Below are positions 43,452 to 52,351 of a stretch of 64,000 bases of DNA, piece after piece. The stretch is taken from contig CAZYQW010000119.1 in NCBI GenBank assembly GCA_964649825.1, positions 62,001 through 126,000 on the forward strand, written 5' to 3'. The notes under the pieces are model-generated. The model searched no databases. It was not told the origin of the DNA and was given only the letters and a program-made list of their open reading frames with translations. Position 1 is the first letter of the stretch; each line of letters starts with the position of its first letter. Origin of the DNA: CAZYQW01 sp964649825 (GTDB taxonomy: Bacteria > Planctomycetota > B15-G4 > JADJEK01). A program made the position numbers and the translations under genes.

Positions 43452-43799
43452 ATGCCTGCGATCAAGTTCGAGTGTCCGTACTGTGGTGCCCAGTTCGCGG
43501 ATGATGACGACATCGAGTACATTCGGTCGTATCAAACGTGTCCTGAGTGCGAAGCCAATTTCGACGACGACGAACTCGAGGAGATCCTTCCCGAGGAAGG
43601 CGACGACGCGAGCGCCGCGGCAGAGGAGTACGAGGAGGACTCGGAGGGCGGCATCGACGACGAGGCCAGTGGCGGGGACGACGACTCGGAGTTCGACGAC
43701 TTCGAAGAGGACTCCGAGGACGAAGAGGAGGAAGAGGAAGAGGAGGAAGAGGACGACGGCGACGATGACGAAGAGATGGACTTGGATGACGACGACTGA
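43452..43799 (+). CDS. Zinc-ribbon protein with a polyacidic tail
   Basis: The 115-residue protein has an N-terminal zinc ribbon, CPYCGAQF...CPECEANF, of the kind in FmdB/MJ0042-like small proteins. From residue 35 the rest is almost wholly Glu and Asp, including ten consecutive Glu and a final DLDDDD. The acidic tail could mimic nucleic acid, bind basic proteins or bind metals. Its end overlaps the start of the beta-propeller gene by 14 bases. The start ATG at 43452 has no close Shine-Dalgarno. No known function; the coding is supported by the ribbon and by the overlap. Confidence 0.65.
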   Translation: MPAIKFECPYCGAQFADDDDIEYIRSYQTCPECEANFDDDELEEILPEEGDDASAAAEEYEEDSEGGIDDEASGGDDDSEFDDFEEDSEDEEEEEEEEEEDDGDDDEEMDLDDDD

Positions 43800-45033
43800 G
43801 TCGTCTCTCCGGTCACGCGCGAGAGGCGCCGGCTTGCGTGTGGCGACTTTGATCGCGTTCGTCATTCTTTCCTTCGCCCTGGGTTCCTCCCGCGCCGGTG
43901 CCCAACCGGAGCCGAAACCGCCAAAGCCACCGCCCGTCCCGTCGAGCCCGATCGATCCAAGCGATCCATCCGATCCGGGCGAGCCGGACGCGAACGAGAG
44001 GGGAACCAGCGGGATCCCCGAGTTCTTGCTCGAACAAGCGCTGCGGCTGCGACGCGTCGAAGGCGAACTGGTCCGCTGGTCCGCGATCACCGACGCGCCG
44101 ATCGTCGCTCCGCTTCGAGCCGATGGGGGCCGGATCTACGCGGTCACCAACAACGGAGTCGTGCACGCGTTCGACGCGGCGAGCGGCCGCGAGCAGTGGA
44201 AGGCCCTGGCGCGCGGACAAGTCCGGATCCGTCCGACCGTGATCGACGACGAACTCTTCGTCGCCACCGAGGAAGGCGACCTCGTCACCTTCGACGCCGC
44301 GACGGGTGCCCGCGGTCGTCTCGCGCGACTCAGCCGGCCCTTGGAGCAGCCTCTGCTCGCCACGGAGCTCTACATCGTTGCGCCGACGGCGGCCGGACAC
44401 CTGGCGTTGCTCGACCCCGTCGCGCTCCGGTCCAAGGTCCGGGAGATCCCGGTTTCCGGAGTGTTCGCGGTGCCTCCGATCCTCGTGGATGGCCGCGTCA
44501 TCGTCATGACTCTCGAGCGCCTGAGCTCGATCGACCTCGAGACGCGGATGCCGGCATGGACACAGAACGTCATCGGAGGGGTCGATCGCGATCTGCGATC
44601 CGTTCGGATCGGCGCACAGACCGCGGTCGTCGTCGGAACGCGCGGCGGTCGACTCTACGCCATCCACGCGGAAACCGGCCGCCAGCTCTGGCAGGTATCC
44701 GTTCCCGGCGGGTTCGAGGGCGCGTGCACCTTCGAGGAACGCCTGTTCGTCGCCTCGGGCAGCCGCCGGCTCATCGAGCTCGATGCCGCGACGGGACGCG
44801 TTCGGCAGTCGAACCCGCTCGGAGGAGCGCCGGCTGCCGCCCCCTCCGCATCCTCGCGTGGGGTGATCGTCACGCTCATCGGTGGGCGCGTCGAGGTATT
44901 CGACGAGCGCCTCATCCGGCAAGACGTTCTCGAGCTGGGAGGCACGTTCGTCGGCGACCCGCTCGCGCTCGGCACCGACACGATCGTCGCGTTGAATCAA
45001 CGCATCGTCTACCGCCTGAGACCCTACCGCTGA
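43786..45033 (+). CDS. Secreted PQQ-like beta-propeller protein
   Basis: The 415-residue protein has a signal peptide (VATLIAFVILSFALGSSRAGAQ), a Pro/Asp-rich linker, and then a propeller of repeats such as GRIYAVTNNGVVHAFDAASGREQWKA, DELFVATEEGDLVTFDAATGA and GRLYAIHAETGRQLWQVS. These are PQQ/BamB-type repeats with the W-x docking pattern. No residues for a PQQ enzyme are evident, so it is probably a scaffold like BamB or a binding protein. The ATG at 43786 lies inside the acidic gene. The stop is three bases from the converging zincin gene. Confidence 0.8.
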   Translation: MTTTESSLRSRARGAGLRVATLIAFVILSFALGSSRAGAQPEPKPPKPPPVPSSPIDPSDPSDPGEPDANERGTSGIPEFLLEQALRLRRVEGELVRWSAITDAPIVAPLRADGGRIYAVTNNGVVHAFDAASGREQWKALARGQVRIRPTVIDDELFVATEEGDLVTFDAATGARGRLARLSRPLEQPLLATELYIVAPTAAGHLALLDPVALRSKVREIPVSGVFAVPPILVDGRVIVMTLERLSSIDLETRMPAWTQNVIGGVDRDLRSVRIGAQTAVVVGTRGGRLYAIHAETGRQLWQVSVPGGFEGACTFEERLFVASGSRRLIELDAATGRVRQSNPLGGAPAAAPSASSRGVIVTLIGGRVEVFDERLIRQDVLELGGTFVGDPLALGTDTIVALNQRIVYRLRPYR

Positions 45034-45036
45034 GGA

Positions 45037-45684
45037 TCAGCGGCGGCGGAGCACGACGAACAGGTCGCCGCCGCCGCCTTCGTCGTCCTCCCAGCCGCCC
45101 TCGACCTCCACGAACGCGGTCTCATCGTCCGGAGCGGGAACCGTCACATCGATCACGTCTCCCAGGAACCTCACGCCCATGGTGCGACCGGTGAGTCGAC
45201 GCCACTCACGACCGGAGAGCGCGAGCTCGACGAACGTATCGCCGTCGACGTCGAAGACGCCTGGTTCGAGACCGAAGCCTGATCGGTAGTAGAGCGGATC
45301 GAACGGCAGGCCGTTCCGTCGGCGCTCGTTCATCTCGGAGACCCAATCCTCGTCCGCAAGATCCGGGATCCCGGCCCGATCTTCCAGATGATGACGGAGC
45401 TCGTGTCGGATCGTCTCTTCGATCTCCGCCCGAACGTCGAACGTAGGATCCTTGCGTGCGATCTGCAGAAACGAGCCGTAATAGAGGTAGATCGTCGAGA
45501 ACAAGGGCGAGTCCTCGAGCGCGGTGGGACCATGGATGCACTCGCCGAGCGTCAAGTAGTCCGCGATGAGGGGATGTGCGTGCTCCTGCTCCTCGATCAC
45601 CAGTCCATCGATCCCCCGGCGGAACTCCTCGGGGATCGCCTCGAACGCCTCGATGGCGCAGGTCTCGAATTCATCCTTTCGCAC
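45037..45684 (-). CDS. Zincin-like metallopeptidase family protein
   Basis: The 215-residue protein starts RKDEFETCAIEAFEAIPEEF, matching the small zincin family (PF06262). The zinc motif is HELRHHLED (about residues 97-105) with further acidic residues downstream. No signal peptide is seen, so it acts in the cytoplasm. The C-terminal half is an added acidic beta domain, making it larger than usual family members (about 115-130). The GTG at 45684 is chosen from the family N-terminus; longer frames run into the divergent hpt gene. Substrate unknown. Confidence 0.75.
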   Translation of the reverse strand: MRKDEFETCAIEAFEAIPEEFRRGIDGLVIEEQEHAHPLIADYLTLGECIHGPTALEDSPLFSTIYLYYGSFLQIARKDPTFDVRAEIEETIRHELRHHLEDRAGIPDLADEDWVSEMNERRRNGLPFDPLYYRSGFGLEPGVFDVDGDTFVELALSGREWRRLTGRTMGVRFLGDVIDVTVPAPDDETAFVEVEGGWEDDEGGGGDLFVVLRRR

Positions 45685-45788
45685 GGCAGGCAGACTCGCG
45701 GGGGCTTTCGAGAGGCCAGGACGATAAGATCCGGGTTTTCGTTCGACAAGACGCGTTCGTGCGCGCCGGAACCGACGAGGAGGTGTTT

Positions 45789-46340
45789 GTGGTCGGCACC
45801 ATCGACGAGAAGCGGTTGCGGATCTTGATTCCGGCGACGCGGATCGACGAAGAAGTTCGACGGCTCGCGGCCCGTCTGGAAGAGGACTACCGTGATCTTC
45901 CACTCACGGTGCTCGGAGTGCTCAAGGGAAGCGTCCTCTTCCTTGCCGATCTCGTGCGGCACATCCGAATTCCGCTTCGTCTCGAGTTCCTCCGTGCGTC
46001 GTCCTACGGCGACCAGACCACCTCGAGCGGGACGGTGTCGCTCGGCCCGCTCGAGGGGAGCCTCGAGGGGCGGCACGTATTGATCGTCGATGACATCCTC
46101 GACTCGGGTCGGACGCTCCACGCGATCGCGGCGGCGGTGCAGCACCTGCGGCCGTTGTCGGTGAAGACGTGCGTTCTCGTCGACAAACGGACGAAGCGAG
46201 CCGTCGATCACGAAGCGGACTACCAGGCGTTCGAGATCCCGGAGGTCTTCATCGTGGGATACGGTCTCGATTACGCCGAGCAGTACCGGAATCTGCCGCA
46301 CATCGCGGTGCTCGATGAAGGAGCGATCCCGGACGCATGA
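45789..46340 (+). CDS. hpt: Hypoxanthine phosphoribosyltransferase
   Basis: The enzyme salvages hypoxanthine and guanine to IMP and GMP. The 183-residue protein has the PRPP-binding signature VLIVDDILDSGRTL, the flexible loop around SSYGDQTTSSG, LKGSVLF, and the C-terminal FIVGYGLDYAEQYRNLPHIAVL typical of Hpt. The GTG at 45789 has GAGGAGG six bases upstream; a GTG two codons earlier lies too close to that site. Its stop overlaps the thiolase start (ATGA). Confidence 0.95.
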   Translation: MVGTIDEKRLRILIPATRIDEEVRRLAARLEEDYRDLPLTVLGVLKGSVLFLADLVRHIRIPLRLEFLRASSYGDQTTSSGTVSLGPLEGSLEGRHVLIVDDILDSGRTLHAIAAAVQHLRPLSVKTCVLVDKRTKRAVDHEADYQAFEIPEVFIVGYGLDYAEQYRNLPHIAVLDEGAIPDA

Positions 46341-47611
46341 GCGAACGTCAGCGGGGAGCACCCCTCGTCCTCGCCGAGGGTGTTCGAACACCGTTCGTGC
46401 GGTCGTTCGGTTCGTTCCTGGAGGTGACCGTCGACGACCTGCTCCGAGCGGTGTTCGTCGAAGTCGTCGCGCGCGTCGCGATCGATCCGTCGACCTTCGA
46501 CGAGGTGATCGTCGGCTGCGCCGGCCAGCCGGTCGAGGCGATGAACGTTGGACGCGTCGCCGCGCTTCGCGCCGGAGTTCCCGACCACGTACCGGGCGTG
46601 ACGGTGCATCGCAATTGCGCGAGCGGCATCGAGGCGATCGCAGGGGCGCTCCGCCGGCTCCGCGCCGGCGACGGCGAAGCGTTTCTGGTGGGTGGTGCCG
46701 ACGTGATGTCCGCGGCGCCGTTCCAGCTCCGGCCGGCCGGCGCGCGCAAGCTCGTCCGCCTGTTCGGCGCGAAGGGATTCGCGCAGCGGTTCGCCGCGCT
46801 GCGACGCTTGCGACCGCGGGACGTGATTCCCCGCGAGACGCTGCGGGCTGCGCTGACCGATCCCGTGACCGGCCTGCTGATGGGGGACACGGCCGAGGTG
46901 CTCGCGCGGGAGTACGACATCTCCCGGGAGGAGCAGGATGGGTACGCGGCCGAGAGTCAGCAGCGGGCCGTCGCGGCGCGCGATGGCGGGAGGTTCCGCG
47001 AGGAGAGCATGCCCATTCTCGTGCCCCCGCGGTTCGAACGGGTGGTCGAGTCGGACGACGGGATTCGCGAGGACTCCACTCCGGAACGCCTGGCCCGGCT
47101 GAAGCCGGTGTTCGATCGGAGGTTCGGGACGGTGACCGTGGGGAACGCGTGCCAGGTGACCGACGGAGCCGCGGCGATGGTTCTGCTCTCCGAGGAACGG
47201 GCGGACTCGGCGGGAGCGCGTGAGCTGGCGCGCGTCGTCGACGTCGTCCAGGTCGGTTGCGCGCCGCGTCGGATGGGGCTGGGGCCGGCGTACGCGATCC
47301 CGAAGCTGCTCGCGAGGAACGGGCTCGAGGCGAGCCAGATCGGGCTGCACGAGATCAACGAGGCGTTCGCGGTCCAGGTACTGGCGTGCTTACGGGAGAT
47401 GGGAGATCGCGCGCCGCCGCGGGATCGGCTCAACGTGAACGGCGGCGCGATCGCGCTTGGGCATCCGGTCGGGGCGTCCGGGGTTCGGATCGTGCTCACC
47501 CTCGCCAAGGAGATGCGCCGGCGTGCGGTCCGCTTCGGGGTGGCGTCGCTCTGCGTGGGCGGCGGGCAGGGCGCCGCGGTCCTGCTCGAGAATCGGGAGG
47601 CGGACCAGTGA
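46337..47611 (+). CDS. fadA: Acetyl-CoA acyltransferase (thiolase)
   Basis: The enzyme cleaves 3-ketoacyl-CoA in beta-oxidation. The 424-residue protein has the nucleophile in RNCASGIEAI, NEAFAVQ within HEINEAFAVQ, GHPVGASG and the second cysteine in CVGGGQG. Length and C-terminus fit FadI/FadA. Its stop overlaps the fadB GTG. With fadB it forms the soluble trifunctional complex. Confidence 0.93.
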   Translation: MSERQRGAPLVLAEGVRTPFVRSFGSFLEVTVDDLLRAVFVEVVARVAIDPSTFDEVIVGCAGQPVEAMNVGRVAALRAGVPDHVPGVTVHRNCASGIEAIAGALRRLRAGDGEAFLVGGADVMSAAPFQLRPAGARKLVRLFGAKGFAQRFAALRRLRPRDVIPRETLRAALTDPVTGLLMGDTAEVLAREYDISREEQDGYAAESQQRAVAARDGGRFREESMPILVPPRFERVVESDDGIREDSTPERLARLKPVFDRRFGTVTVGNACQVTDGAAAMVLLSEERADSAGARELARVVDVVQVGCAPRRMGLGPAYAIPKLLARNGLEASQIGLHEINEAFAVQVLACLREMGDRAPPRDRLNVNGGAIALGHPVGASGVRIVLTLAKEMRRRAVRFGVASLCVGGGQGAAVLLENREADQ

Positions 47612-49767
47612 GCGACCGGTCGACGACCACGGACGTGACGCGCACCGTGCTTGAGTCGGGCGTGGCGACGGTGTACCTGGACGTCCCGGGTCGCAAGATG
47701 AACGTCCTCGACGTCCCGGTCCTCGAGGCGCTGACGGAGGCCGTGGTCCGCGCGGCGGAGCGTTCGGACGTACGCGCGATCGTGTTGACGAGCGGGAAGG
47801 AGAGCGGCTTTTGTGCAGGAGCCGACGTCGAGCGCATCGGCTCGTGCCGAGCGCGCGACGAGGGGACGCGCCTCGCGACCCTTGGCCAGCGATGCTACGC
47901 ACGGATCGAGAGGCTGAACGTCCCCGTGGTCGCGTGCGTTCGCGGGCCCTGCCTCGGCGGCGGGCTCGAGCTCGCGTTGGCCACGCACGGACTGATCGCA
48001 TCGGACGAGCCGTCGACCCGGCTCGGGCTGCCGGAAGTCCGGCTCGGGATCGTCCCCGGCTTCGGTGGAACGCAGCGTCTGCCCCGACGGATCGGAATCG
48101 TACGCGCGCTCGACCTGATCCTCAGTGGTCGCCTCGTGAAGGCGAAGTCGGCGTTCCGGATGGGCCTCGCGGACGACGTCGCCTGTCCGTTCGCCGTCTT
48201 GGACGAAGCGCGGCGCTACGCCCGCGAGCTCGCGGACGGCAAGCCGCGCCGCAACGAGAAGCGCCGGACCGGTTGGAAGTGGTGGCTCGCTCATCGCGCT
48301 CCAGCGCGCGCGTTCATCCTGAGGAAGGCACGCGACTCGGTCATGGCCCGTACGCGCGGCGTCTATCCGGCGCCGCTCATGGCGATCGACTTGGTCGGCC
48401 TCGCCTTTGGCACGGATCGCGCTGCTGGTTACGAGGCCGAAGCGGCCGCGGTGGGGGAGCTGCTCGTTCGGGACGAGACGCACCATCTGATCGAGCTCTT
48501 CCTGCGGATGGAGGAGCTGAAGAAGTCGGCGGGAGACGTCCCGGGCATCGCGAACGGGGACCGCGTCGGAGTCGTCGGCGCGGGCGTGATGGGGGCCGAC
48601 ATCGCGCACCTTCTCATCCAGAAGGGAGCCACGGTGCGGTTGTTCGACGTCGACGTCGAGGCGCTCCGACGTGGAGTGGCTCGCATCGCGGGAGACGTCG
48701 AGCGTGCGGTGCGACGCGGGCGCCTGTCACGAAACGAGGCCGATCGCAGCCTCGATCGCCTCGAGCCGGCGCTCGCGATCGGCGGCCTGTCCACGGCGCG
48801 GGCCGCCATCGAAGCGGTGGTCGAGCGAACCGAAGTGAAGGAAGTCGTGTTTCGCGAGCTCGAGCGGGCGTTGGCCGGCGACGCGCTCCTCCTCACGAAC
48901 ACGTCCTCGCTGCCGATCAGCGACCTGGCTCGATCCGTCGAACGGCCGGAACGGCTCGTGGGCCTGCACTTCTTCAATCCGGTGGCATTGATGCCGCTCG
49001 TCGAAGTCGTGGTGGGAGCTGCGTCGGCGGCCGACGCCGTGGTTCGGACGGTCGCGTTCGCGCGCGACCTCGGCAAGGTCCCTGTCCGGGTCAAAGACTC
49101 TCCCGGATTCCTCGTCAACCGGATCCTCGCACCCTACCTCTCCGAAGCACTCCAGTTGCTCGAAGACGGCGTCGAGCCGAAGGCGATCGACGACTCCATG
49201 CGGCGGCTCGGATTCCCCATGGGGCCGCTCCGCGTCCTCGACACGGTCGGACTCGACGTGGCGGGACACGTCGCCGAGAGTCTGCGCGCGTTTCTTGGGG
49301 CGCGGCTCGGCGATCCGCGCGTCGGCCGTCTCCTCGTCGAGGCGGGGCACCTCGGCGAGAAGAGCGGCGGCGGGATCTACGTGCGGAAGAGGACGAAGGC
49401 GCTCGCCGCGCCATGGCTCGCCGAAACCCTCGACCGGGCGCGGGCCGAACGCGCCGCCGGTGTGCGAACGGTCTCCCTCCAAGACGTGGAGGATCGGCTC
49501 TTGTTCGCGTTCCTCGCGGAATCCGCGCGAGCCCATGAGGAACGGATCGTCGAATCGAGCCGCGACTTGGACGCGGCGATGGTTCTCGGATCCGGGTTCC
49601 CCGCCCAGCTCGGAGGTCCGCTCCGTGAAATCGATCGGCGTGGCGCTGCGACCATCTGCTCACGGCTCGACGAACTCGCCGTCCTCCACGGGCCTCGCTT
49701 CGGGGTCGGCGACGATCTGCGAGAGCGCGCGCGGAGCGGTCGCCTGTTCCACGACGGATCGGGGTAG
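47608..49767 (+). CDS. fadB: Multifunctional fatty acid oxidation alpha subunit
   Basis: The 719-residue protein joins an enoyl-CoA hydratase half to a 3-hydroxyacyl-CoA dehydrogenase half. The crotonase part shows FCAGADVERI, GPCLGGGLELALATH and LPEVRLGIVPGFGGTQRLPR with both catalytic Glu. The dehydrogenase part has the NAD site VGVVGAGVMGADIAHL, TNTSSLPI, GLHFFNPV and KDSPGFLVNRILAPYL. The GTG at 47608 overlaps fadA. It is the partner of the thiolase. Confidence 0.93.
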   Translation: MSDRSTTTDVTRTVLESGVATVYLDVPGRKMNVLDVPVLEALTEAVVRAAERSDVRAIVLTSGKESGFCAGADVERIGSCRARDEGTRLATLGQRCYARIERLNVPVVACVRGPCLGGGLELALATHGLIASDEPSTRLGLPEVRLGIVPGFGGTQRLPRRIGIVRALDLILSGRLVKAKSAFRMGLADDVACPFAVLDEARRYARELADGKPRRNEKRRTGWKWWLAHRAPARAFILRKARDSVMARTRGVYPAPLMAIDLVGLAFGTDRAAGYEAEAAAVGELLVRDETHHLIELFLRMEELKKSAGDVPGIANGDRVGVVGAGVMGADIAHLLIQKGATVRLFDVDVEALRRGVARIAGDVERAVRRGRLSRNEADRSLDRLEPALAIGGLSTARAAIEAVVERTEVKEVVFRELERALAGDALLLTNTSSLPISDLARSVERPERLVGLHFFNPVALMPLVEVVVGAASAADAVVRTVAFARDLGKVPVRVKDSPGFLVNRILAPYLSEALQLLEDGVEPKAIDDSMRRLGFPMGPLRVLDTVGLDVAGHVAESLRAFLGARLGDPRVGRLLVEAGHLGEKSGGGIYVRKRTKALAAPWLAETLDRARAERAAGVRTVSLQDVEDRLLFAFLAESARAHEERIVESSRDLDAAMVLGSGFPAQLGGPLREIDRRGAATICSRLDELAVLHGPRFGVGDDLRERARSGRLFHDGSG

Positions 49768-49799
49768 GATCGGCCTCACTACGATTTCGGAGTTGAAGC

Positions 49800-50996
49800 A
49801 TGCGACTCGCTTTCCCTTCTCTCGCTCTCGCCGTTGCACTCGCCGGGCTGAGCACAGCATCCCGCGCTTCAGCGGCTCAGTTCGTCGTCTCCCCGCCGGC
49901 ATCGATCCAAGACGCCGTGAACTTCGCGCTCGCGGGGAGCGACGTCTTCGACGTGATCTTCGTGAACCCGGGCACGTACGACGAAGCGGTCACGATCGAC
50001 TTCACCGGCACCACGCAGATCGGACTGATCATCGCGCGAAACACCAGCGTCCAACCGAAGGTCAGCGGCGGGATCACGGTGCAGGACGCGCGACTCGTCA
50101 GCCTGCTTGGCCTGAAGGTCGACTCTTCCCACGGCGACTCCAACGCCGCGATTACCCTGCGTCGCGTGACCGGCGTGGCGATCGCTGACTGCCGCGGCTT
50201 CGCCGGCGACGCCGGCGGGGTCGACGCGGACGACTGCTACGAGGTGATCGTCGACGGATGCGAGTTCAGCGGCATGACGAACTACGGCGTCAGGATCACC
50301 GGCCGCTGCGGTCATGAAGTGAAGAAGTCCACGACGAACGACAACGACAACATCGGGATCTGGATCGAGGCGGACCGGACGGTCGTGAAGAGCTGCAGTG
50401 CCGAAGGAAACGGGGTGGGGGCGATCCAAGTGATCGGCGTGGCGAACAGCGTTCTTAGCTGCGATGCCTCCAAGAACGACGGGTACGGGGTCGGAGTGAT
50501 CGGCACCGCCACGATCAAGGGAAACGACATCATCGGCAACTCCGGGACCGGGGTAAGGCTTGGCGATGATCTCCCGGATCTCGCGTTCGGCGGAGCGATC
50601 AAGAAGAACACGATCAACGGCAACGGGTTCGGCATCGTGATCAAGGAGGATCACGATGGCTGCGACATCAGCGGAAACAAACTGAGCGGCAACAAGGGGG
50701 CGGGGATCCGGGTGAGCGGCGACCGCCAAACGATCGCGAAGAACTCGGTCAAGAACACGTCGACCGGCAGCGCCGGTGGTCACGGCGTTCTGATCACGGG
50801 ATCGTCGAGCGGGAACTGCGTCGAAGACAACACGTTCTCGGGCAACGACGGAGACGGTGTGATGGTCGAGGGAAACGACAACTACCTCGTCGAGAACAAC
50901 GCCAAGGGCAACGACGGCTTCATCGATGGCGTCGGCACCACGGGGAACGACGGACGCTTGAATCAGACCGTGAACGGCAGCAACGATTTCCCGTAG
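49800..50996 (+). CDS. Secreted right-handed parallel beta-helix protein
   Basis: The 398-residue protein has a signal peptide (LALAVALAGLSTASRASA) and a body of about twelve short coils, for example GVRITGRC, GIWIEADRTVVKSCSAEGN, GIVIKEDHDGCDISGNKLSGN and GVLITGSSSGNCVEDNTFSGND. This is the NosD/pectate-lyase-like parallel beta-helix. The many Asn-Gly-Asp turns could bind calcium. It may be a surface glycan-binding or glycan-cleaving protein; catalytic residues cannot be told. Confidence 0.8.
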   Translation: MRLAFPSLALAVALAGLSTASRASAAQFVVSPPASIQDAVNFALAGSDVFDVIFVNPGTYDEAVTIDFTGTTQIGLIIARNTSVQPKVSGGITVQDARLVSLLGLKVDSSHGDSNAAITLRRVTGVAIADCRGFAGDAGGVDADDCYEVIVDGCEFSGMTNYGVRITGRCGHEVKKSTTNDNDNIGIWIEADRTVVKSCSAEGNGVGAIQVIGVANSVLSCDASKNDGYGVGVIGTATIKGNDIIGNSGTGVRLGDDLPDLAFGGAIKKNTINGNGFGIVIKEDHDGCDISGNKLSGNKGAGIRVSGDRQTIAKNSVKNTSTGSAGGHGVLITGSSSGNCVEDNTFSGNDGDGVMVEGNDNYLVENNAKGNDGFIDGVGTTGNDGRLNQTVNGSNDFP

Positions 50997-51030
50997 ACCC
51001 TCGCGGGCGGAATCGACAGGAGGAAGCGGC

Positions 51031-52233
51031 ATGGCGCGCCTGAACGGGAACGCCCTCATCGGACAATCCGGCGGCCCGACGGTCGTCATCAATCAGAGTC
51101 TCGTGGGCATCACAAGAGCGGCGCTGGGCGCGGACGGAATCCGGAACGTCTACGGCGCGTGCCATGGAGTGAAGGGAATCCTCGAGAACGAGCTGATCGA
51201 TCTCGGCCGCGAGGATGCCGAGACACTCGAGCGCGTCGCGGTGACGCCCGCGGCGGGACTTGGTTCGGTGCGCAAGAAGCCGACGCGGGATGAGTGTCAG
51301 CGGATCCTGGAGACGTTCGCGAAGCACGACGTTCGCTATTTCTTCTACATCGGGGGCAACGACTCCGCCGAGACGGCGCACATCATCGAGGAGCTCGCTC
51401 GCGAGGCGAGCTACGAGATCCGCCTGTTCCACGTGCCGAAGACGATCGACAACGACTTGCGCGTGACCGATCACTGCCCCGGTTTCGGATCGGCGGCGAA
51501 GTTCGTCGCCGCGGCGGTGATGGGAGACAACCTGGACAACCGCAGCCTCCCCGGCGTCAAGATCGACGTCGTGATGGGGCGGCACGCCGGATTCCTCACC
51601 GCCGCATCGGCGCTCGCACGCGTCCACGAGGACGACGGCCCCCACCTGATCTACCTGCCCGAGGTCGACTTCTCGGTCGAGCGTTTTCTCGATGACGTCG
51701 GCGCGGTCCACGATCGGCTCGGACGATGCGTCGTCGTGGTGTCGGAGGGAATCCACGATGAGACGGGCCGCCTGATCGTCGAGAGCCAGGAGAAAGACTC
51801 GCACGGCAACGTCCAGCTCTCGGGCTCGGGCGCGCTCGGCGACCGGTTGGCCGACCGAGTGAGAACGCGTTTCGGCAAGTCGATGCGGGTCCGTGCCGAC
51901 ACCTTCGGCTACCTGCAGAGGTCGTTCCCCGGCTTTGCATCGCCGGTCGACGCGTCCGAAGCACGAGCGGTCGGAGAGTTCGCGGTCGTCGCCGCGACCG
52001 GCGGAGAGCACGAGAGCGGCTCGATCGCGATTCGCCGTCTGGTCCAGCCGACGTACGCGGTCGACTACTTCGTGACGCCGCTCGATTCGGTGGCGAAGGT
52101 CACGAAGGTGATGGACCCGGCGTGGATCAGTCCGCGCAAGAACGACGTCGAGCCCGCGTGGCTCGACTACGTCCGACCGCTGACCGGCGAGCTACCCGTC
52201 GTCGACCAGCTCGCGGGACACCGCGTGCGGTGA
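51031..52233 (+). CDS. pfp: PPi-type 6-phosphofructokinase
   Basis: The 400-residue enzyme phosphorylates fructose-6-phosphate. The nucleotide position reads YIGGNDSAE and the catalytic loop VPKTIDNDL, so the Asp and Lys that mark pyrophosphate use replace the Gly residues of ATP enzymes. GRHAGF and PEVDFS are also typical. The reaction is reversible and would serve both glycolysis and gluconeogenesis. The ATG at 51031 has AGGAGG upstream. It converges on the Ino1 gene. Confidence 0.9.
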   Translation: MARLNGNALIGQSGGPTVVINQSLVGITRAALGADGIRNVYGACHGVKGILENELIDLGREDAETLERVAVTPAAGLGSVRKKPTRDECQRILETFAKHDVRYFFYIGGNDSAETAHIIEELAREASYEIRLFHVPKTIDNDLRVTDHCPGFGSAAKFVAAAVMGDNLDNRSLPGVKIDVVMGRHAGFLTAASALARVHEDDGPHLIYLPEVDFSVERFLDDVGAVHDRLGRCVVVVSEGIHDETGRLIVESQEKDSHGNVQLSGSGALGDRLADRVRTRFGKSMRVRADTFGYLQRSFPGFASPVDASEARAVGEFAVVAATGGEHESGSIAIRRLVQPTYAVDYFVTPLDSVAKVTKVMDPAWISPRKNDVEPAWLDYVRPLTGELPVVDQLAGHRVR

Positions 52234-52321
52234 CGGATTGTGTGGGCCGAAGGCCAGGAGCCAGGCTCGGGCCCGGTTCTTTTACGTCCGATAATCTATC
52301 TTATGTTGCGTTCAGGTGTGG

Positions 52322-52349
52322 GGCGGCCGTCCGGGGGCGCGCGGCCGCC
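52322..52349 (-). terminator. Hairpin after the Ino1 gene
   Basis: GGCGGCCG (52322-52329) pairs with CGGCCGCC (52342-52349) just past the leftward Ino1 stop. The following 35 bases toward pfp are AT-rich. Confidence 0.5.
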
Positions 52350-52351
52350 GG

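Noticed and set aside
43720..43790. Repeated GAAGAGGAGGAAGAG units suggesting a DNA repeat array
   Set aside because: They simply encode the acidic tail and have no spacers, so this is not a CRISPR or other DNA-level array.
45685..45903. A longer N-terminus for the zincin gene
   Set aside because: The added residues are Arg/Pro-rich, do not match the family and would cover the hpt start on the other strand.
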